Assembly: GCA_017617615.1 (NCBI GenBank)
Contig: JAFZVV010000007.1
Span: 62,001-126,000 of the forward strand
From: Prevotella sp.
GTDB lineage: Bacteria; Bacteroidota; Bacteroidia; Bacteroidales; Bacteroidaceae
Direction of reading: 5' to 3'
Length of the DNA: 64,000 nucleotides
The notes under the pieces are model-generated. The model had not been told where the DNA came from and did no database searches. It saw nothing but the letters and a program-made list of their open reading frames with translations. The stretch's first letter is position 1; each line of letters begins with the position of its first letter. This document shows, piece by piece, positions 50,164 through 60,040 of this stretch. Both the position numbers and the translations under genes were made by a program.

Positions 50164-50177
50164 TAATATTAAAAAAT

Positions 50178-51623
50178 ATGAGAAGACTTTTATTATTCGG
50201 GCTCTTGCTTCTTGCCATGGCTGCAGAGGCACAGACGGCAAGGAAGTTCACCATCGACCTCACACCAGGAGGCGAGGCACAGATGGTGGCATTTCTCCCT
50301 GTCAACCCATCGGGAAGAGCCATCGTAGGTGTGCCTGGCGGCGGATACTCCGTGCTCTCCAACACACACGAGGGAACACAGTGGTCGGACTGGCTCAACA
50401 AGCAGGGCATCGCCTATTTCGTGGTGAACTACCGCTTGCCCAACGGCGACCGCACCATTCCCATCAGCGATGTAGAGAAAGGCTTCCGCATCGTTCGCGA
50501 CTCGGCTGCGGTATGGGGCATACACCCACGCGACGTAGGAATCATGGGATTCTCGGCAGGCGGACACCTGTCGTCGGTCATTTCTACCCTCTCCGACTAC
50601 GAGGTGCGTCCCGACTTCACCATCCTGTTCTACCCCGTCATCTCCATGGACGAGCGGGTATCGCATAAATACTCGTGCATCAACTTCCTCGGCGAGGAAG
50701 GCCAGAAGGACCCGGCACTGGTGAAGAAATACTCCACCCAAAACGCAGTGAAACGCCACATCACCCCACCGGCAATCATTATCATGGCGAGCGACGACCG
50801 ACTGGTACCCCCGGTTACCAATGGCGTGGCATACTACTCCGCCATGCGAAATGCCGGCAACGAGTGTGCCATGTATATCTACCCCACCGGAGACCATGGC
50901 TTCGGATGCGGTCCCTGGTTCAAATACCACAACCAGATGCTCAGCGACCTGGGCAACTGGCTCAATAACCGCAAGGCACCAAAAGCCGACGCGCTGCGCG
51001 TAGCATGCATCGGCAACAGCATTACCGACGGACATGGCATCGACATGGCTGGTCAACACGGATATCCGGCACTGCTGCAACAGAAGTTGGGCAACGACTA
51101 CTGGGTGAAGAACTTCGGTGTGAGCGGACGCACACTGCTCAACAGTGGCGACCTGCCATACATGAACGAGACCGCATGGCGCGACGCCCTGGCATTCGAC
51201 CCCGACATTGTGGTCATCAAGCTGGGAACCAACGACTCCAAGCCCCAGAACTGGCAGCACAAAGCGGAATTCAAGAAAGACTTGCAGCAAATGCTCACCT
51301 CGCTCTGTCCACAACTCGCAACTCCTGCCAAGAAAAAAGGCAAGAAAGGGCGCCAGGTGCTTCCCACCCGACCCAAAATCTACCTCTGCACACCTATCCC
51401 GGCCTTCAAGTCGTCGTGGAACATCAGCGATGATGTCATCACCAATGAAATCATCCCCATTCAGCAGGAGGTGGCCAAAGAATACGGACTGGAAGTGATT
51501 GACCTGCATACCCTCTTCGCCAACGACAGCGACAAGGTACAAGACGATGGCATCCACCCCAACGACAAGGGTGTTCGCCGCCTGGCAGACATCATCGCCG
51601 AGGCCATCAAGAAAGACAAGTAA
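50178..51623 (+). CDS. Secreted double esterase: alpha/beta-hydrolase fused to SGNH hydrolase
   Basis: 481 residues with signal peptide (LLLFGLLLLAMAAEAQ). First domain (~20-270): esterase/lipase with GVPGGGYSVLS oxyanion loop, GFSAGGHLSS nucleophile Ser and DHGFG catalytic His. Second domain (~275-481): SGNH type with CIGNSITDGHG (Ser), GVSGRTLLNSG, IKLGTNDSKP (Asn) and DGIHPNDKG (Asp-x-x-His). Both are typical of xylan acetyl esterases; two deacetylases on one chain could remove acetyl groups from different positions. It follows the CE1-like esterase. Confidence 0.9.
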   Translation: MRRLLLFGLLLLAMAAEAQTARKFTIDLTPGGEAQMVAFLPVNPSGRAIVGVPGGGYSVLSNTHEGTQWSDWLNKQGIAYFVVNYRLPNGDRTIPISDVEKGFRIVRDSAAVWGIHPRDVGIMGFSAGGHLSSVISTLSDYEVRPDFTILFYPVISMDERVSHKYSCINFLGEEGQKDPALVKKYSTQNAVKRHITPPAIIIMASDDRLVPPVTNGVAYYSAMRNAGNECAMYIYPTGDHGFGCGPWFKYHNQMLSDLGNWLNNRKAPKADALRVACIGNSITDGHGIDMAGQHGYPALLQQKLGNDYWVKNFGVSGRTLLNSGDLPYMNETAWRDALAFDPDIVVIKLGTNDSKPQNWQHKAEFKKDLQQMLTSLCPQLATPAKKKGKKGRQVLPTRPKIYLCTPIPAFKSSWNISDDVITNEIIPIQQEVAKEYGLEVIDLHTLFANDSDKVQDDGIHPNDKGVRRLADIIAEAIKKDK

Positions 51624-51651
51624 TCATTGCCATACTGACAACAGGCTTTTC

Positions 51652-51695
51652 CAGCGGGCATGGATATCATTTTGAATCCATGCCCGCTGCCTTAT
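51652..51695 (+). terminator. Terminator after the double esterase
   Basis: CAGCGGGCATGGAT (51652-51665) pairs perfectly over 14 bp with ATCCATGCCCGCTG (51676-51689), followed by CCTTATAT. Confidence 0.75.
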
Positions 51696-51792
51696 ATATC
51701 AGTCCATCACCATGCAAGCATTCACCCAAAAGAGAGATGTCAAAAAAATTACAAAAAAACAATAAGTCAAGAAAAAAAACGCTCTCCAACTA

Positions 51793-51822
51793 TTGGATAA
51801 TCATATAAAATGTGTAAATTTG
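51793..51822 (+). promoter_or_regulatory. Promoter of rho
   Basis: TTG (51793-51795) and TAAATTTG (51815-51822), 19 nt apart, with a 5' UTR of ~70 nt before ATG 51896. Confidence 0.65.
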
Positions 51823-51895
51823 CATCGATTTTCCAAACACGACCGGATTTTCACATCTAGAAAGTCCGTTTTACAAATCAACAACATCATTTTTT

Positions 51896-53854
51896 ATGTA
51901 CAGCAAAGACGATTTATTATCGAAAGATATCTCCGAATTGGTGGATATCGCCAAACAACTTGGCGCTAAATGCCAACCCAACGATACACAGGAGAATATC
52001 GCATATGCCATTCTCGACGCCCAAGCCGAGAACCCCGCCCCCGTAAAACGCAAACGCACCAGGATAACGAAGAAAGACACCGACCATGTGTACAGCGTGA
52101 ACGGAAAAGACGGCGAAAATTACGACTTGAAAAAGAACAAGGTGAACACAGAACCCCTCCCCTTGTTCAAAGATGAGATGTTTCCCGAAACAGAACCCAT
52201 AACGGCTCCCGAACCACCGGCAGAGCCTGAGGCAGAGCCTGCGCCCAAAAAACGCGGCAGGAAATCGAAAGCCGAAAAAGAAGCGCTCGCCGCGGCAGCT
52301 GCAAAAGCCGAGGAAGAAGCAAGGATTGCCGCAGAAAAGGCAGCAAAGGAAGCTGAGGAGATGCAGCTGGCAGAGGCTGATCCCATTATAGAAGAAACAG
52401 CAAACACGGCAGAAGACACTCCTGAGGCTACCGAGCCCAACGAGGCAGTAGAGCCAAACGAAGATATGTCCGACCTTCTCGCACAGTTGCAGGCCAAAGT
52501 CAATGCCCACAACGAAGCGCAGGAAGAGAAGGCACAGGCACTGATGAACGGGATATGGGAAGGTGACCCCGGCGATGGCACCGACTTCATCGCTGTCGTC
52601 GACCTGCCCATAGAAGACCATTCGGTCATCCCCAATTACGACATGTTCGACAACCCCACAACGCCCATGGGCCAGCAGCCCACCGTGGCATTTGCCCCGC
52701 AGAAGGAAAGCCAGCAAAACGCCACCTATAATTTCGACAACATCATCGTAGGTAACGGCGTACTCGAAATCATGCCCGACGGATATGGCTTCCTCCGCTC
52801 CAGCGACTACAACTATCTCTCATCACCCGACGATGTGTATGTGTCGACCATGCAAATCAAGCAATACGGACTGAAGACCGGCGACGTGGTGGAGTGCCAT
52901 GTCAGACCGCCACACGACGGAGAGAAATACTTCCCCCTCACAAGCATCGACAAGATCAATGGGCGTAAACCCGAGGAGATACGCGACAGGATACCCTTCG
53001 AGCATCTCACACCCCTCTTCCCTGAAGAGAAATACGACCTCTGTGGCGACCGCGAAACCACTAACCTCTCCACACGTGTGGTAGATCTCTTCTCACCCAT
53101 CGGAAAGGGCCAGCGCGCACTCATCGTGGCACAGCCCAAAACGGGTAAGACCATCCTGATGAAAGACATCGCCAACGCCATTGCCGCCAACCATCCCGAG
53201 GCCTACTTGATGATGTTGCTCATCGACGAGCGCCCTGAAGAGGTAACCGACATGGCGCGCACGGTGAATGCCGAGGTCATCGCCTCGACGTTCGACGAGC
53301 CCGCCGAGCGCCATGTGAAGATTGCAGGCATCGTGCTCGAAAAAGCCAAGCGCATGGTGGAATGTGGGCACGACGTGGTGATTTTCCTCGACAGCATCAC
53401 CCGTCTGGCACGCGCCTACAACACCGTTTCGCCTGCCAGCGGAAAAGTGCTTACCGGTGGTGTGGATGCCAACGCCCTGCAGAAACCGAAGCGGTTCTTC
53501 GGTGCGGCACGAAACATCGAAGGTGGCGGTTCGCTCACCATCGTTGCCACTGCCCTCATCGATACCGGTTCGAAGATGGACGAGGTGATATTCGAGGAAT
53601 TCAAGGGTACCGGCAACATGGAACTGCAACTCGACCGCTCGCTGTCGAACAAGCGTATCTTCCCGTCGGTGAACCTTGTGGCATCAAGCACCCGCCGCGA
53701 CGACCTGCTACAGGACAAGACAACACTCGACCGCATGTGGATTCTCCGCAAACATATCTCCGACATGAACCCCGTGGAGGCGATGAATACCATCCACGAC
53801 CGTATGCTGCACACACGCAACAACGAGGAGTTCCTGCTCACGATGAACTCGTAG
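51896..53854 (+). CDS. rho: Transcription termination factor Rho with a long low-complexity insertion
   Basis: 652 residues, against ~420 for Escherichia coli Rho. Rho-N domain (~1-45, [20 protein letters not shown]), then ~215 residues of acidic, Ala/Glu/Lys/Pro-rich sequence (~50-270), then the RNA-binding OB fold (~283-350, with PDGYGFLRS), and the RecA-like motor with [10 protein letters not shown] (Walker A), [10 protein letters not shown] and [13 protein letters not shown]. Rho is a hexameric helicase ending transcription. Bacteroidota Rho proteins commonly carry this type of insertion, reported in Bacteroides thetaiotaomicron to drive condensate formation. A strong hairpin ends the gene. 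Confidence 0.95.
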   Translation: MYSKDDLLSKDISELVDIAKQLGAKCQPNDTQENIAYAILDAQAENPAPVKRKRTRITKKDTDHVYSVNGKDGENYDLKKNKVNTEPLPLFKDEMFPETEPITAPEPPAEPEAEPAPKKRGRKSKAEKEALAAAAAKAEEEARIAAEKAAKEAEEMQLAEADPIIEETANTAEDTPEATEPNEAVEPNEDMSDLLAQLQAKVNAHNEAQEEKAQALMNGIWEGDPGDGTDFIAVVDLPIEDHSVIPNYDMFDNPTTPMGQQPTVAFAPQKESQQNATYNFDNIIVGNGVLEIMPDGYGFLRSSDYNYLSSPDDVYVSTMQIKQYGLKTGDVVECHVRPPHDGEKYFPLTSIDKINGRKPEEIRDRIPFEHLTPLFPEEKYDLCGDRETTNLSTRVVDLFSPIGKGQRALIVAQPKTGKTILMKDIANAIAANHPEAYLMMLLIDERPEEVTDMARTVNAEVIASTFDEPAERHVKIAGIVLEKAKRMVECGHDVVIFLDSITRLARAYNTVSPASGKVLTGGVDANALQKPKRFFGAARNIEGGGSLTIVATALIDTGSKMDEVIFEEFKGTGNMELQLDRSLSNKRIFPSVNLVASSTRRDDLLQDKTTLDRMWILRKHISDMNPVEAMNTIHDRMLHTRNNEEFLLTMNS

Positions 53855-53881
53855 GGTAGGAACATCAACCATACAACGCAT

Positions 53882-53909
53882 AGCAGGCAAGCCGGGAGGC
53901 TTGCCTGCT
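53882..53909 (+). terminator. Terminator of rho
   Basis: AGCAGGCAAGCC (53882-53893) pairs perfectly over 12 bp with GGCTTGCCTGCT (53898-53909), loop GGGA. T-rich sequence follows (TGGTTGTTAGGTT). It might also serve the converging gene. Confidence 0.75.
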
Positions 53910-53947
53910 TGGTTGTTAGGTTCTAGGTTTCGATAGTAGTGCTGATG

Positions 53948-55246
53948 TTATCGGTTGAAATTATATCTTAATCCAAACTGGAACCCGACATTGGTGGGAC
54001 GGTCCTTGAAAGCGTTGTCCACACTACTTCCATTGTCGAAATAGTATTTCAGGGTAGGCTCTACATAAAGACCTACCGATGGTACGAAATTGTATTGCAT
54101 ACCCAAGCCAACGAGGGTGGAGAACTGCACACGGTCCTTGTCGATATCTTTCTTCACGCCCTCACTCTCGAGTATGGCCTTCACGCAGAAATCTGCCTGT
54201 GCACCAGCCGTGGCATAGACCGAAAGCCCATACTTACTCCAGAGTGTATAGATTACATTCATGGGCACGCCCACATAGTGGAGCACCTGGTTGCGCTCGA
54301 GCGTGGTGCCACCCATCTCATAGATATAGTCCGACTTCAGGTTGCTGTACACCAAGCCGGTAGACAGCGACAGACGCTTTGCCAGACCAAACTGCATGCC
54401 GAGACCCATGGATATGGGACGATGGTGACGGGTCTTCTCCTCATAGCCCCGAAGGCGGAAGAGTGCCACGCTACTGGCATCATTCACGTCGAACAATGCG
54501 TTGTTGGCCATGGCATAATCGATTACCGGAGAGGAGCCGGAGAAAGAGAGGGCGTCATTCGAGGCAAACAGTCCCATCGCAAAAGGAGCGTTTCCTTTCC
54601 GGGGAGTCATGGGAACATCCCATGGCACTGGCAGATAGCCTACATCACCTAAGGGCTTTCGCGATGGTGCCGTGGGCATGCCTGTTTCCTTCTTATCTTC
54701 TGTCTTGACTTCGACATCCGCCTGGGCAATCATCGTGGACGGCTCCGTAGAAGGCGAATGGTCGACCACGGTAGGCCCTTCTGAAGTGAAAGACTGTTCA
54801 GGCTGTGAGAGCCGGTCGGAAGCGACAGGGCGCGACACCTCACGGAAGGGTCGGACCGTGTTGGCGGCAATCGGTAATGCATGGGTCATACCAGTAACAC
54901 CTTGGTTCACGACCGCATCTTCTGCCACAGTCACTTCGTCGGCAACCGCTATTTGATTCGGGCTGTCGAAAGCCGTTACGGTTTGGCCTTGCTTGCCGGC
55001 AGAGGCCAAGGGTACGGTATCACCCGACCCATATTGCTGCCATAGGTAGGTGCCACCACCAACCAAGGCAAGCGCTATGGCGGCAGCAGCCGACCATTTG
55101 CGCCAGGGTATCATCGAGACATGACGTCTTGCAGGCATGGTCTGCGGAAGCGAAGCCTCGATGTCATCCCAGAGTCCTTCGGGGATGGGAGCCTGATAGT
55201 CGGAGAGTTTCGACCTCAGGTCTTTGGTCCAGTCTTGCTTTGTCAT
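53948..55246 (-). CDS. Putative anti-sigma-like protein with C-terminal outer-membrane beta-barrel
   Basis: 432 residues. The N-terminal ~45 residues (DLRSKLSDYQAPIPEGLWDD) are soluble, followed by a membrane helix (~50-68, WSAAAAIALALVGGGTYLW), a ~190-residue polar stretch, and a C-terminal ~170-residue region with alternating beta strands (GLGMQFGLAKRLSLSTGLVY) ending in FGLRYNFNR, the terminal aromatic typical of outer-membrane barrels. The start overlaps the stop of the ECF sigma gene by 4 nt (ATGA). Likely an envelope-spanning regulator, though an anti-sigma role is inferred only from position. Confidence 0.75.
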   Translation of the reverse strand: MTKQDWTKDLRSKLSDYQAPIPEGLWDDIEASLPQTMPARRHVSMIPWRKWSAAAAIALALVGGGTYLWQQYGSGDTVPLASAGKQGQTVTAFDSPNQIAVADEVTVAEDAVVNQGVTGMTHALPIAANTVRPFREVSRPVASDRLSQPEQSFTSEGPTVVDHSPSTEPSTMIAQADVEVKTEDKKETGMPTAPSRKPLGDVGYLPVPWDVPMTPRKGNAPFAMGLFASNDALSFSGSSPVIDYAMANNALFDVNDASSVALFRLRGYEEKTRHHRPISMGLGMQFGLAKRLSLSTGLVYSNLKSDYIYEMGGTTLERNQVLHYVGVPMNVIYTLWSKYGLSVYATAGAQADFCVKAILESEGVKKDIDKDRVQFSTLVGLGMQYNFVPSVGLYVEPTLKYYFDNGSSVDNAFKDRPTNVGFQFGLRYNFNR

Positions 55247-55782
55247 GTCTTTGTATGTTGATATTCGTTGATCAGTTTCTTGAGCATGGCCTTTGCCCTT
55301 AAGAATTGCGAGGCCGATGAGTTTTCCTTAATCCCAAGCATCTCGGCTATCTGCTTATGGCTCTTCTGTTCGAAGACGAAGAGGTTGAACACTGCGCGGT
55401 AGCCCGGGGGCAACAATCCGATCATGCGTGTAATCTCCTCGGGAGGCACCGCCTCGACGTCGGGCGGCTCATCGTCGGGCTCGTCAGGGATGTCGGTCAC
55501 GAACGAGAGCCGTGATGTCTTCCGCAGCATGGTAATGGCCTCGTTGGTGACGATTCTCGTCAGCCAGGCGCGCAGCGACCCTTCGCCCCGGTATTGGAAG
55601 TCGTGGATATGCGAGAACGCCTTGAGGAAGCTGTCGTGCACCACATCCTTGGCATCATCTACCTGTGGCAGATAGCGTATCGCCACTGCCATGGCATAAC
55701 CTGCCAGTCGCTCATAGAGTATGCGCATGGCTTTACGGTCGCCTTCGGCAATGCCTTGGATGATTTTTTGCTCTTGCTCCAC
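55243..55782 (-). CDS. ECF-type RNA polymerase sigma factor
   Basis: 179 residues with sigma region 2 (~10-90, AKDVVHDSFLKAFSHIHDFQ and LRAWLTRIVTNEAITMLRK) and region 4 (~120-170, PPGYRAVFNLFVFEQKSHKQ). The linker is acidic (PDEPDDEPPDVEAVPPEE). It is encoded between a lipoprotein gene (6 nt upstream) and the barrel protein it overlaps, suggesting one regulatory unit. Confidence 0.92.
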   Translation of the reverse strand: MEQEQKIIQGIAEGDRKAMRILYERLAGYAMAVAIRYLPQVDDAKDVVHDSFLKAFSHIHDFQYRGEGSLRAWLTRIVTNEAITMLRKTSRLSFVTDIPDEPDDEPPDVEAVPPEEITRMIGLLPPGYRAVFNLFVFEQKSHKQIAEMLGIKENSSASQFLRAKAMLKKLINEYQHTKT

Positions 55783-55788
55783 GTGATT

Positions 55789-56370
55789 TCATTTGTTGGT
55801 ATCCGACTCGAACGCCAAGGTGTGGTTTTGCTTCGAATCAGCCACTACTTCGCCATTGTCGACTTGTTCGAGCAAGGTCTGTACAACCTTCACGACGACC
55901 GACAGGCTGTTCTTGCTCTCTTGCAGTAGCGCCACAGAGCCCAACTGGGCTGTTCTTAATTTTACATTGCACGCCACTCCGTCTACTGTTGCATTGAACG
56001 TCATTTGCGTGGCTGGCAAATCGTAGTACCTGGATGTCGACGACACCCCCACGTAGACGGCCTCCATTTGTTGTCGGGCTGCTGTGGCTAAGATTACTGG
56101 GGTGGATGTGGTGTTGTGCTCAAGGGCCACCGAGGTTATCTCGGCCACGGGCACCCCCGTGAACACCAGGATGGAGTCGAGGCTTACCGTCCCTGTTCCG
56201 ATGACCTGGCCATCGAGAATCCATCTGCCTTCATAGCAAACCGACACATCTGCGCCATCCAGACGTACACCTTCTTCACTGGAGTCGTCGGCTGCGCACG
56301 ACACAAGGTTTGCGAATACCATCCCCAATGCTACTGCAAAAAGTAGTTTTTTGAAATCAGTCTTTTTCAT
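55789..56370 (-). CDS. Uncharacterised lipoprotein upstream of an ECF sigma factor
   Basis: 193 residues. The signal LLFAVALGMVFANLVSC ends in a lipobox Cys, followed by acidic AADDSSEEG. The rest is beta-rich with repeated Val/Thr stretches and no recognised motif; it recalls small Bacteroidales lipoproteins such as those carrying DUF4840, but I am not sure. First gene of the sigma operon, 6 nt before the sigma gene. Confidence 0.7.
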   Translation of the reverse strand: MKKTDFKKLLFAVALGMVFANLVSCAADDSSEEGVRLDGADVSVCYEGRWILDGQVIGTGTVSLDSILVFTGVPVAEITSVALEHNTTSTPVILATAARQQMEAVYVGVSSTSRYYDLPATQMTFNATVDGVACNVKLRTAQLGSVALLQESKNSLSVVVKVVQTLLEQVDNGEVVADSKQNHTLAFESDTNK

Positions 56371-56512
56371 CCATTTATCAACTATCAGGATAGGGAATGG
56401 AGGCCTCTCATTCCTGAAGGGCTCATTCCGTACGTCTTTCCTGAATAAATTGAGTCCATTTGAATACTAAACACGAAAAAACGAAAATCTTGCATGAAAA
56501 AGATGAAAAAAA

Positions 56513-58678
56513 CTATTCCAGCAAATCAGACATCATATGTGCCTCAAAGAGAGAGATTCCATTGACGAGAAGGATGTGCTTGTCTTTCTCGAATTCTTTG
56601 GAGAGGTCGGGGGTAGCGCCGTCTCCCGACTGTTGCAGGAATTTCCTGAACAGGTCGACGGCAGCTTCGATGTTTCCGGAAAACCACTGGCAATAGCCGG
56701 CATTGAGGAAATCCTCGGGGGCCTGACGGGGCATAGCCAACAGTTTGGCATATTCTTTTCCTGCCTGTTCCACCTTCTGGCTGGCGAGAAGGGCCCAGGC
56801 AAGGGCTCTTGTCACATTGCCATCACCAGGATTGTCGTAGTCGAGCCGGTAAAGGATTTTCACGGCCTCTTCAGACTTCTGGTTGTGGATGAGCGCGATG
56901 GCTTGGTTGAGCTGGTATCCGGGATTGTTTTCATCGAGGAGGGTGAGCCGTCCGAAGGCTTCTTCTGCCTTTTGGTATTCGCCGGCAAGCAAGGCGGTGC
57001 GTGCCAAAGCCGAAAGGGCTTTCTTGTTGTCGGGTTCCTCTTCAAGTGCCTTTCCAAACGATTGCATTGCCTCCTCATAACGTCCCTCACGCATCTCCCA
57101 AGACCCTTTCAGGATGAGGTATCTCGACGAACGGTCTGTCTCGGGATAGGCATTGAGCAATTTACCCAGCGCGGCATACTGCTTGCGCTTGAGCAGGAAG
57201 TTGCCCAAAGAGAGCACCTGTGTGGCAAGGGGTGTTGACTGGAATACGGGATGTGCAAAGAACAGGGCGTTGATGCCTCCGTCGCCACCAAAAGGATTGT
57301 AAAAACTCACCCGTCGGTCGCACAGCCTGAAGAAACGGTAGAGGTCTTGCAAGTAGGTGAGCCGCACCGATGACGGCGAGTGGAGCATGTCGTCGCTGGC
57401 TACGGGTCCGAAAGCCACCTCGCTGTCGAGCATCGACTTCATGTTCTCGGGCAGACGGTCAATGACCGTTGCCATGGCCAGGGCAAACGAATACTTGTCG
57501 CTGTCGCAAAAAGGACCGTTATTGAGGAGATTCTCCAGGAACTGCGCCCCCTTGAGTTTCTTCATGGTGGTCTCTATGCCCGGATGATTCACGTAGAATG
57601 GGGCGAACCAGTTGGAGAGGTTATAGAAGAAGGGGTAGCGCTTCATCTGGGAGAACCCGCCGAAATAGATGTCGGCACCACTCTGTTGCATCTGCATCAT
57701 GCGTTGCATGCTCTCCTCGAGTTCCTCCATGGCCTTGTCGGATGCCTCGGGATGGAGGATGTCTTCCATGGGGTCGTCGTCTTTCTCCACGATGCCCATG
57801 CGGGTGACGTCGAAGCCACGGTTCTTGATGATGTTGGGAATGATGCTGCGCTGTATCTCCTCGTGGTCGTGTTCGGCATTCATGCAAAAAAACATCTGCA
57901 TCTGCATCTCGAGCAACTCACGTGCGGTGTTCTCATCTTCGGTCATGCGCTTCACCACATCCATGATTTCCGGATAGAGCCGATACTGGCTCGTCGACGT
58001 GAGTGCCCACCCCACGAGCGCCCTTTGCCTTACCCGCTCGTCGGAAGCCTGTCGATACACCTCTGCAAGCATGGTGTATTTGTGGATGTCGAAATGTGTC
58101 ATTGCGGCGAGCGAGATGGCACTGACAAGATGCGCGGCGTCGCCACTGTCTATAGTGGGTGATAGCAAGAGCTGCTGATAGAACTGTGCATCGTCGGCAT
58201 GCCACTGCATGGAGAAGCAAAGGCACTCAAACAGGGCTGTCATGTCTTCGAGGTGCGCACGGTAAATGGCTTTCGTGCGCTGACCGGGGTCGGTCTCAAA
58301 CTCGAGCAATGCCACGTCGCTGACAAACCCCTCGAGCATCTGTCGCACATGGGTATGGCCTGTGTCGAAGAACTCCATGCGGGCTCTCGTCCCCGACATC
58401 GACATGTCGTGGTTGAGTTTGTGCAGGAGGATGGCGTCATTGGTCAGACGGTCGAGTTTGCGCAACAACGAGAAATAGAGTTTGTCGCGCTGGGGGTCAG
58501 GATATCCTTTTTTCCAGTAGTCGACCATCAACTGATAGTCGTCCTGGAGCTTTGATATACGCTCAAAGAGCGGGGAGAAGTTCATGTCGCCCTTGATCGT
58601 CTCTATCTTGGAGAGGGCTTTCCCTAATTGGTCGCTCTTGAGGAGACGCCTCGCGTCGTAGATGGCTTTCGAATCCAT
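56513..58678 (-). CDS. Large cytoplasmic TPR-repeat protein
   Basis: 721 residues, no signal peptide or membrane helix. The N-terminal ~500 residues are helical with no recognised motif and contain a Met/Gln-rich stretch (SMQRMMQMQQSGADIYFGGF, ~330-350). The C-terminal ~200 residues are clear TPR units, for example GRYEEAMQSFGKALEEEPDN and KAEEAFGRLTLLDENNPGY. A scaffold role is likely; partners are unknown. The substrate-binding lipoprotein gene ends 24 nt upstream on the same strand. Confidence 0.75.
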   Translation of the reverse strand: MDSKAIYDARRLLKSDQLGKALSKIETIKGDMNFSPLFERISKLQDDYQLMVDYWKKGYPDPQRDKLYFSLLRKLDRLTNDAILLHKLNHDMSMSGTRARMEFFDTGHTHVRQMLEGFVSDVALLEFETDPGQRTKAIYRAHLEDMTALFECLCFSMQWHADDAQFYQQLLLSPTIDSGDAAHLVSAISLAAMTHFDIHKYTMLAEVYRQASDERVRQRALVGWALTSTSQYRLYPEIMDVVKRMTEDENTARELLEMQMQMFFCMNAEHDHEEIQRSIIPNIIKNRGFDVTRMGIVEKDDDPMEDILHPEASDKAMEELEESMQRMMQMQQSGADIYFGGFSQMKRYPFFYNLSNWFAPFYVNHPGIETTMKKLKGAQFLENLLNNGPFCDSDKYSFALAMATVIDRLPENMKSMLDSEVAFGPVASDDMLHSPSSVRLTYLQDLYRFFRLCDRRVSFYNPFGGDGGINALFFAHPVFQSTPLATQVLSLGNFLLKRKQYAALGKLLNAYPETDRSSRYLILKGSWEMREGRYEEAMQSFGKALEEEPDNKKALSALARTALLAGEYQKAEEAFGRLTLLDENNPGYQLNQAIALIHNQKSEEAVKILYRLDYDNPGDGNVTRALAWALLASQKVEQAGKEYAKLLAMPRQAPEDFLNAGYCQWFSGNIEAAVDLFRKFLQQSGDGATPDLSKEFEKDKHILLVNGISLFEAHMMSDLLE

Positions 58679-58702
58679 ATCGTTGGAGTTTGGGAATGGG
58701 TG

Positions 58703-59623
58703 TCAGTTGGTACGCCACGTCACGTTGCGTGTACGGTCGATGTCACGCTGCCGGGGAGCGGCGACATGGGGGAAGGAGAGTTTGGGAAGGGCTTTTACCG
58801 TGGCATCGTCGACATGGCAATAAGTCTTGATGATACCGGCATAATGCTGAAGGCCAAAACGGCCGATGGAGTCGCAGGCGGCATCGTAGGCCTTGAGGAA
58901 ACGCTGCACCTGTTGCTGCCGGAAGTTGTCGGCGATGCGCGAGGGACGGGCAGCCACCACGCCAAGCCAGATGCCCTTGTCACGGGAGTCCATTGCCACG
59001 GGATGCTTGGCAAGGCGGGCTGTGGTGGCCTGGGGCTCGGGTAGCATCACGGCATCCATCTCGTTGTTGAGGAGCATCATCAGCCGCACCATGACATCGT
59101 TCACCTGCACCCGGAAGACGGAGTTCGAGGGTTTCATGCTGTCGATGCCCAGGGTGGCGAGGTAGTCGGTTGCGGAATAGCGGGCCATGGCTATCATCTT
59201 GTCGCCGAGTTGCTTGCCGTCGGTAAGACGGGCCTTGTGGTTGAGGATGAACTGCCAATAGGCGTTGGTGGCTGTGAGGTACTCCACGGCGATGCCCGAC
59301 CGTTTCAGGCGCTCAGTACGCATGAGGTCACTGAAAGCCAACTCCACCTCATTATTCCTCAGCATCTCCTGACAGTCGAGGGCGGCGTTCATCTCCTTCA
59401 CGCTGATATCCACGCCAAAGGTGTCGAAGATGCCTTTCTCCTTGGCAATGAACACCGGCAGACAGTCGAGGGTGGGCGTAGTGGCCACCTTCAGGGCAAG
59501 GGAGTCTTTTATCTGCATCTCCTTGTTCTTCTGTTCATTCATCGACGGGCCACAAGCTACAAAGGACGCCACTAAGACGACCGAAATCGTATATATCCAA
59601 TTATTTATTTTCCCTTTCATCAT
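58703..59623 (-). CDS. Orphan ABC-type substrate-binding lipoprotein (SsuA/THI5-like)
   Basis: 306 residues. The signal YTISVVLVASFVAC ends in a lipobox Cys. The mature part reads VATTPTLDCLPVFIAKEKGI, then EVELAFSDLMRTERLK and NNEMDAVMLPEPQ, the pattern of NMT1/SsuA-like periplasmic binding proteins for aliphatic sulfonates, nitrate or pyrimidine precursors. No permease or ATPase gene is nearby, so it is an orphan. A minus-strand -7 box lies ~115 nt upstream. Confidence 0.8.
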   Translation of the reverse strand: MMKGKINNWIYTISVVLVASFVACGPSMNEQKNKEMQIKDSLALKVATTPTLDCLPVFIAKEKGIFDTFGVDISVKEMNAALDCQEMLRNNEVELAFSDLMRTERLKRSGIAVEYLTATNAYWQFILNHKARLTDGKQLGDKMIAMARYSATDYLATLGIDSMKPSNSVFRVQVNDVMVRLMMLLNNEMDAVMLPEPQATTARLAKHPVAMDSRDKGIWLGVVAARPSRIADNFRQQQVQRFLKAYDAACDSIGRFGLQHYAGIIKTYCHVDDATVKALPKLSFPHVAAPRQRDIDRTRNVTWRTN

Positions 59624-59737
59624 GTGGGTAGATTCTATGAAAACTGCTTACCAAGAAGCATGAAGGAGAGAAAAACCGAACATATAAATCTATAAATCAA
59701 CATGTTACGTCATTTCACCCCTTTCGGTTGACGAGTG

Positions 59738-59745
59738 CAAATATA
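59738..59745 (-). promoter_or_regulatory. Possible -7 box for the substrate-binding lipoprotein gene
   Basis: Minus-strand TATATTTG matches TAnnTTTG; no clear -33 element is seen. Confidence 0.35.
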
Positions 59746-59968
59746 GCAGAAAAAAACGGTATTCTATACGAATTGACCGACTTTTTCATCCCATATCTGC
59801 AAAAATCAGGCCAAGAACTGTATTTCTATCTTCTTTTAGGGTTGGTTATTGTCCGTTTTTTGTGTTTTATAAGACATATGCCCCAAGAAGTGGTTCAATT
59901 TTCTGTGAAATAAAAGAGCCTCCACAAAAGTTTTTATGTTTCTATTTCCCGTTGCGCCAGTTTTTCAT

Positions 59969-59976
59969 TACTTTTG
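59969..59976 (+). promoter_or_regulatory. Likely -7 box for the secreted protein at 60041
   Basis: TACTTTTG matches TAnnTTTG and stands 64 nt before the start. The closest TTG (59952-59954) is only 14 nt upstream. The rest of the gap 59624-60040 is AT-rich and shows no gene. Confidence 0.45.
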
Positions 59977-60040
59977 CACAATCATCCTAAAAGAGAATAT
60001 TCACCATTAAAAAAACAACCATTACCTACTCAAAACTAAA

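Noticed and set aside
59728..59913. 61-residue plus-strand frame with a hydrophobic helix
   Set aside because: It starts with TTG in AT-rich intergenic DNA and overlaps a minus-strand -7 box; no other support.
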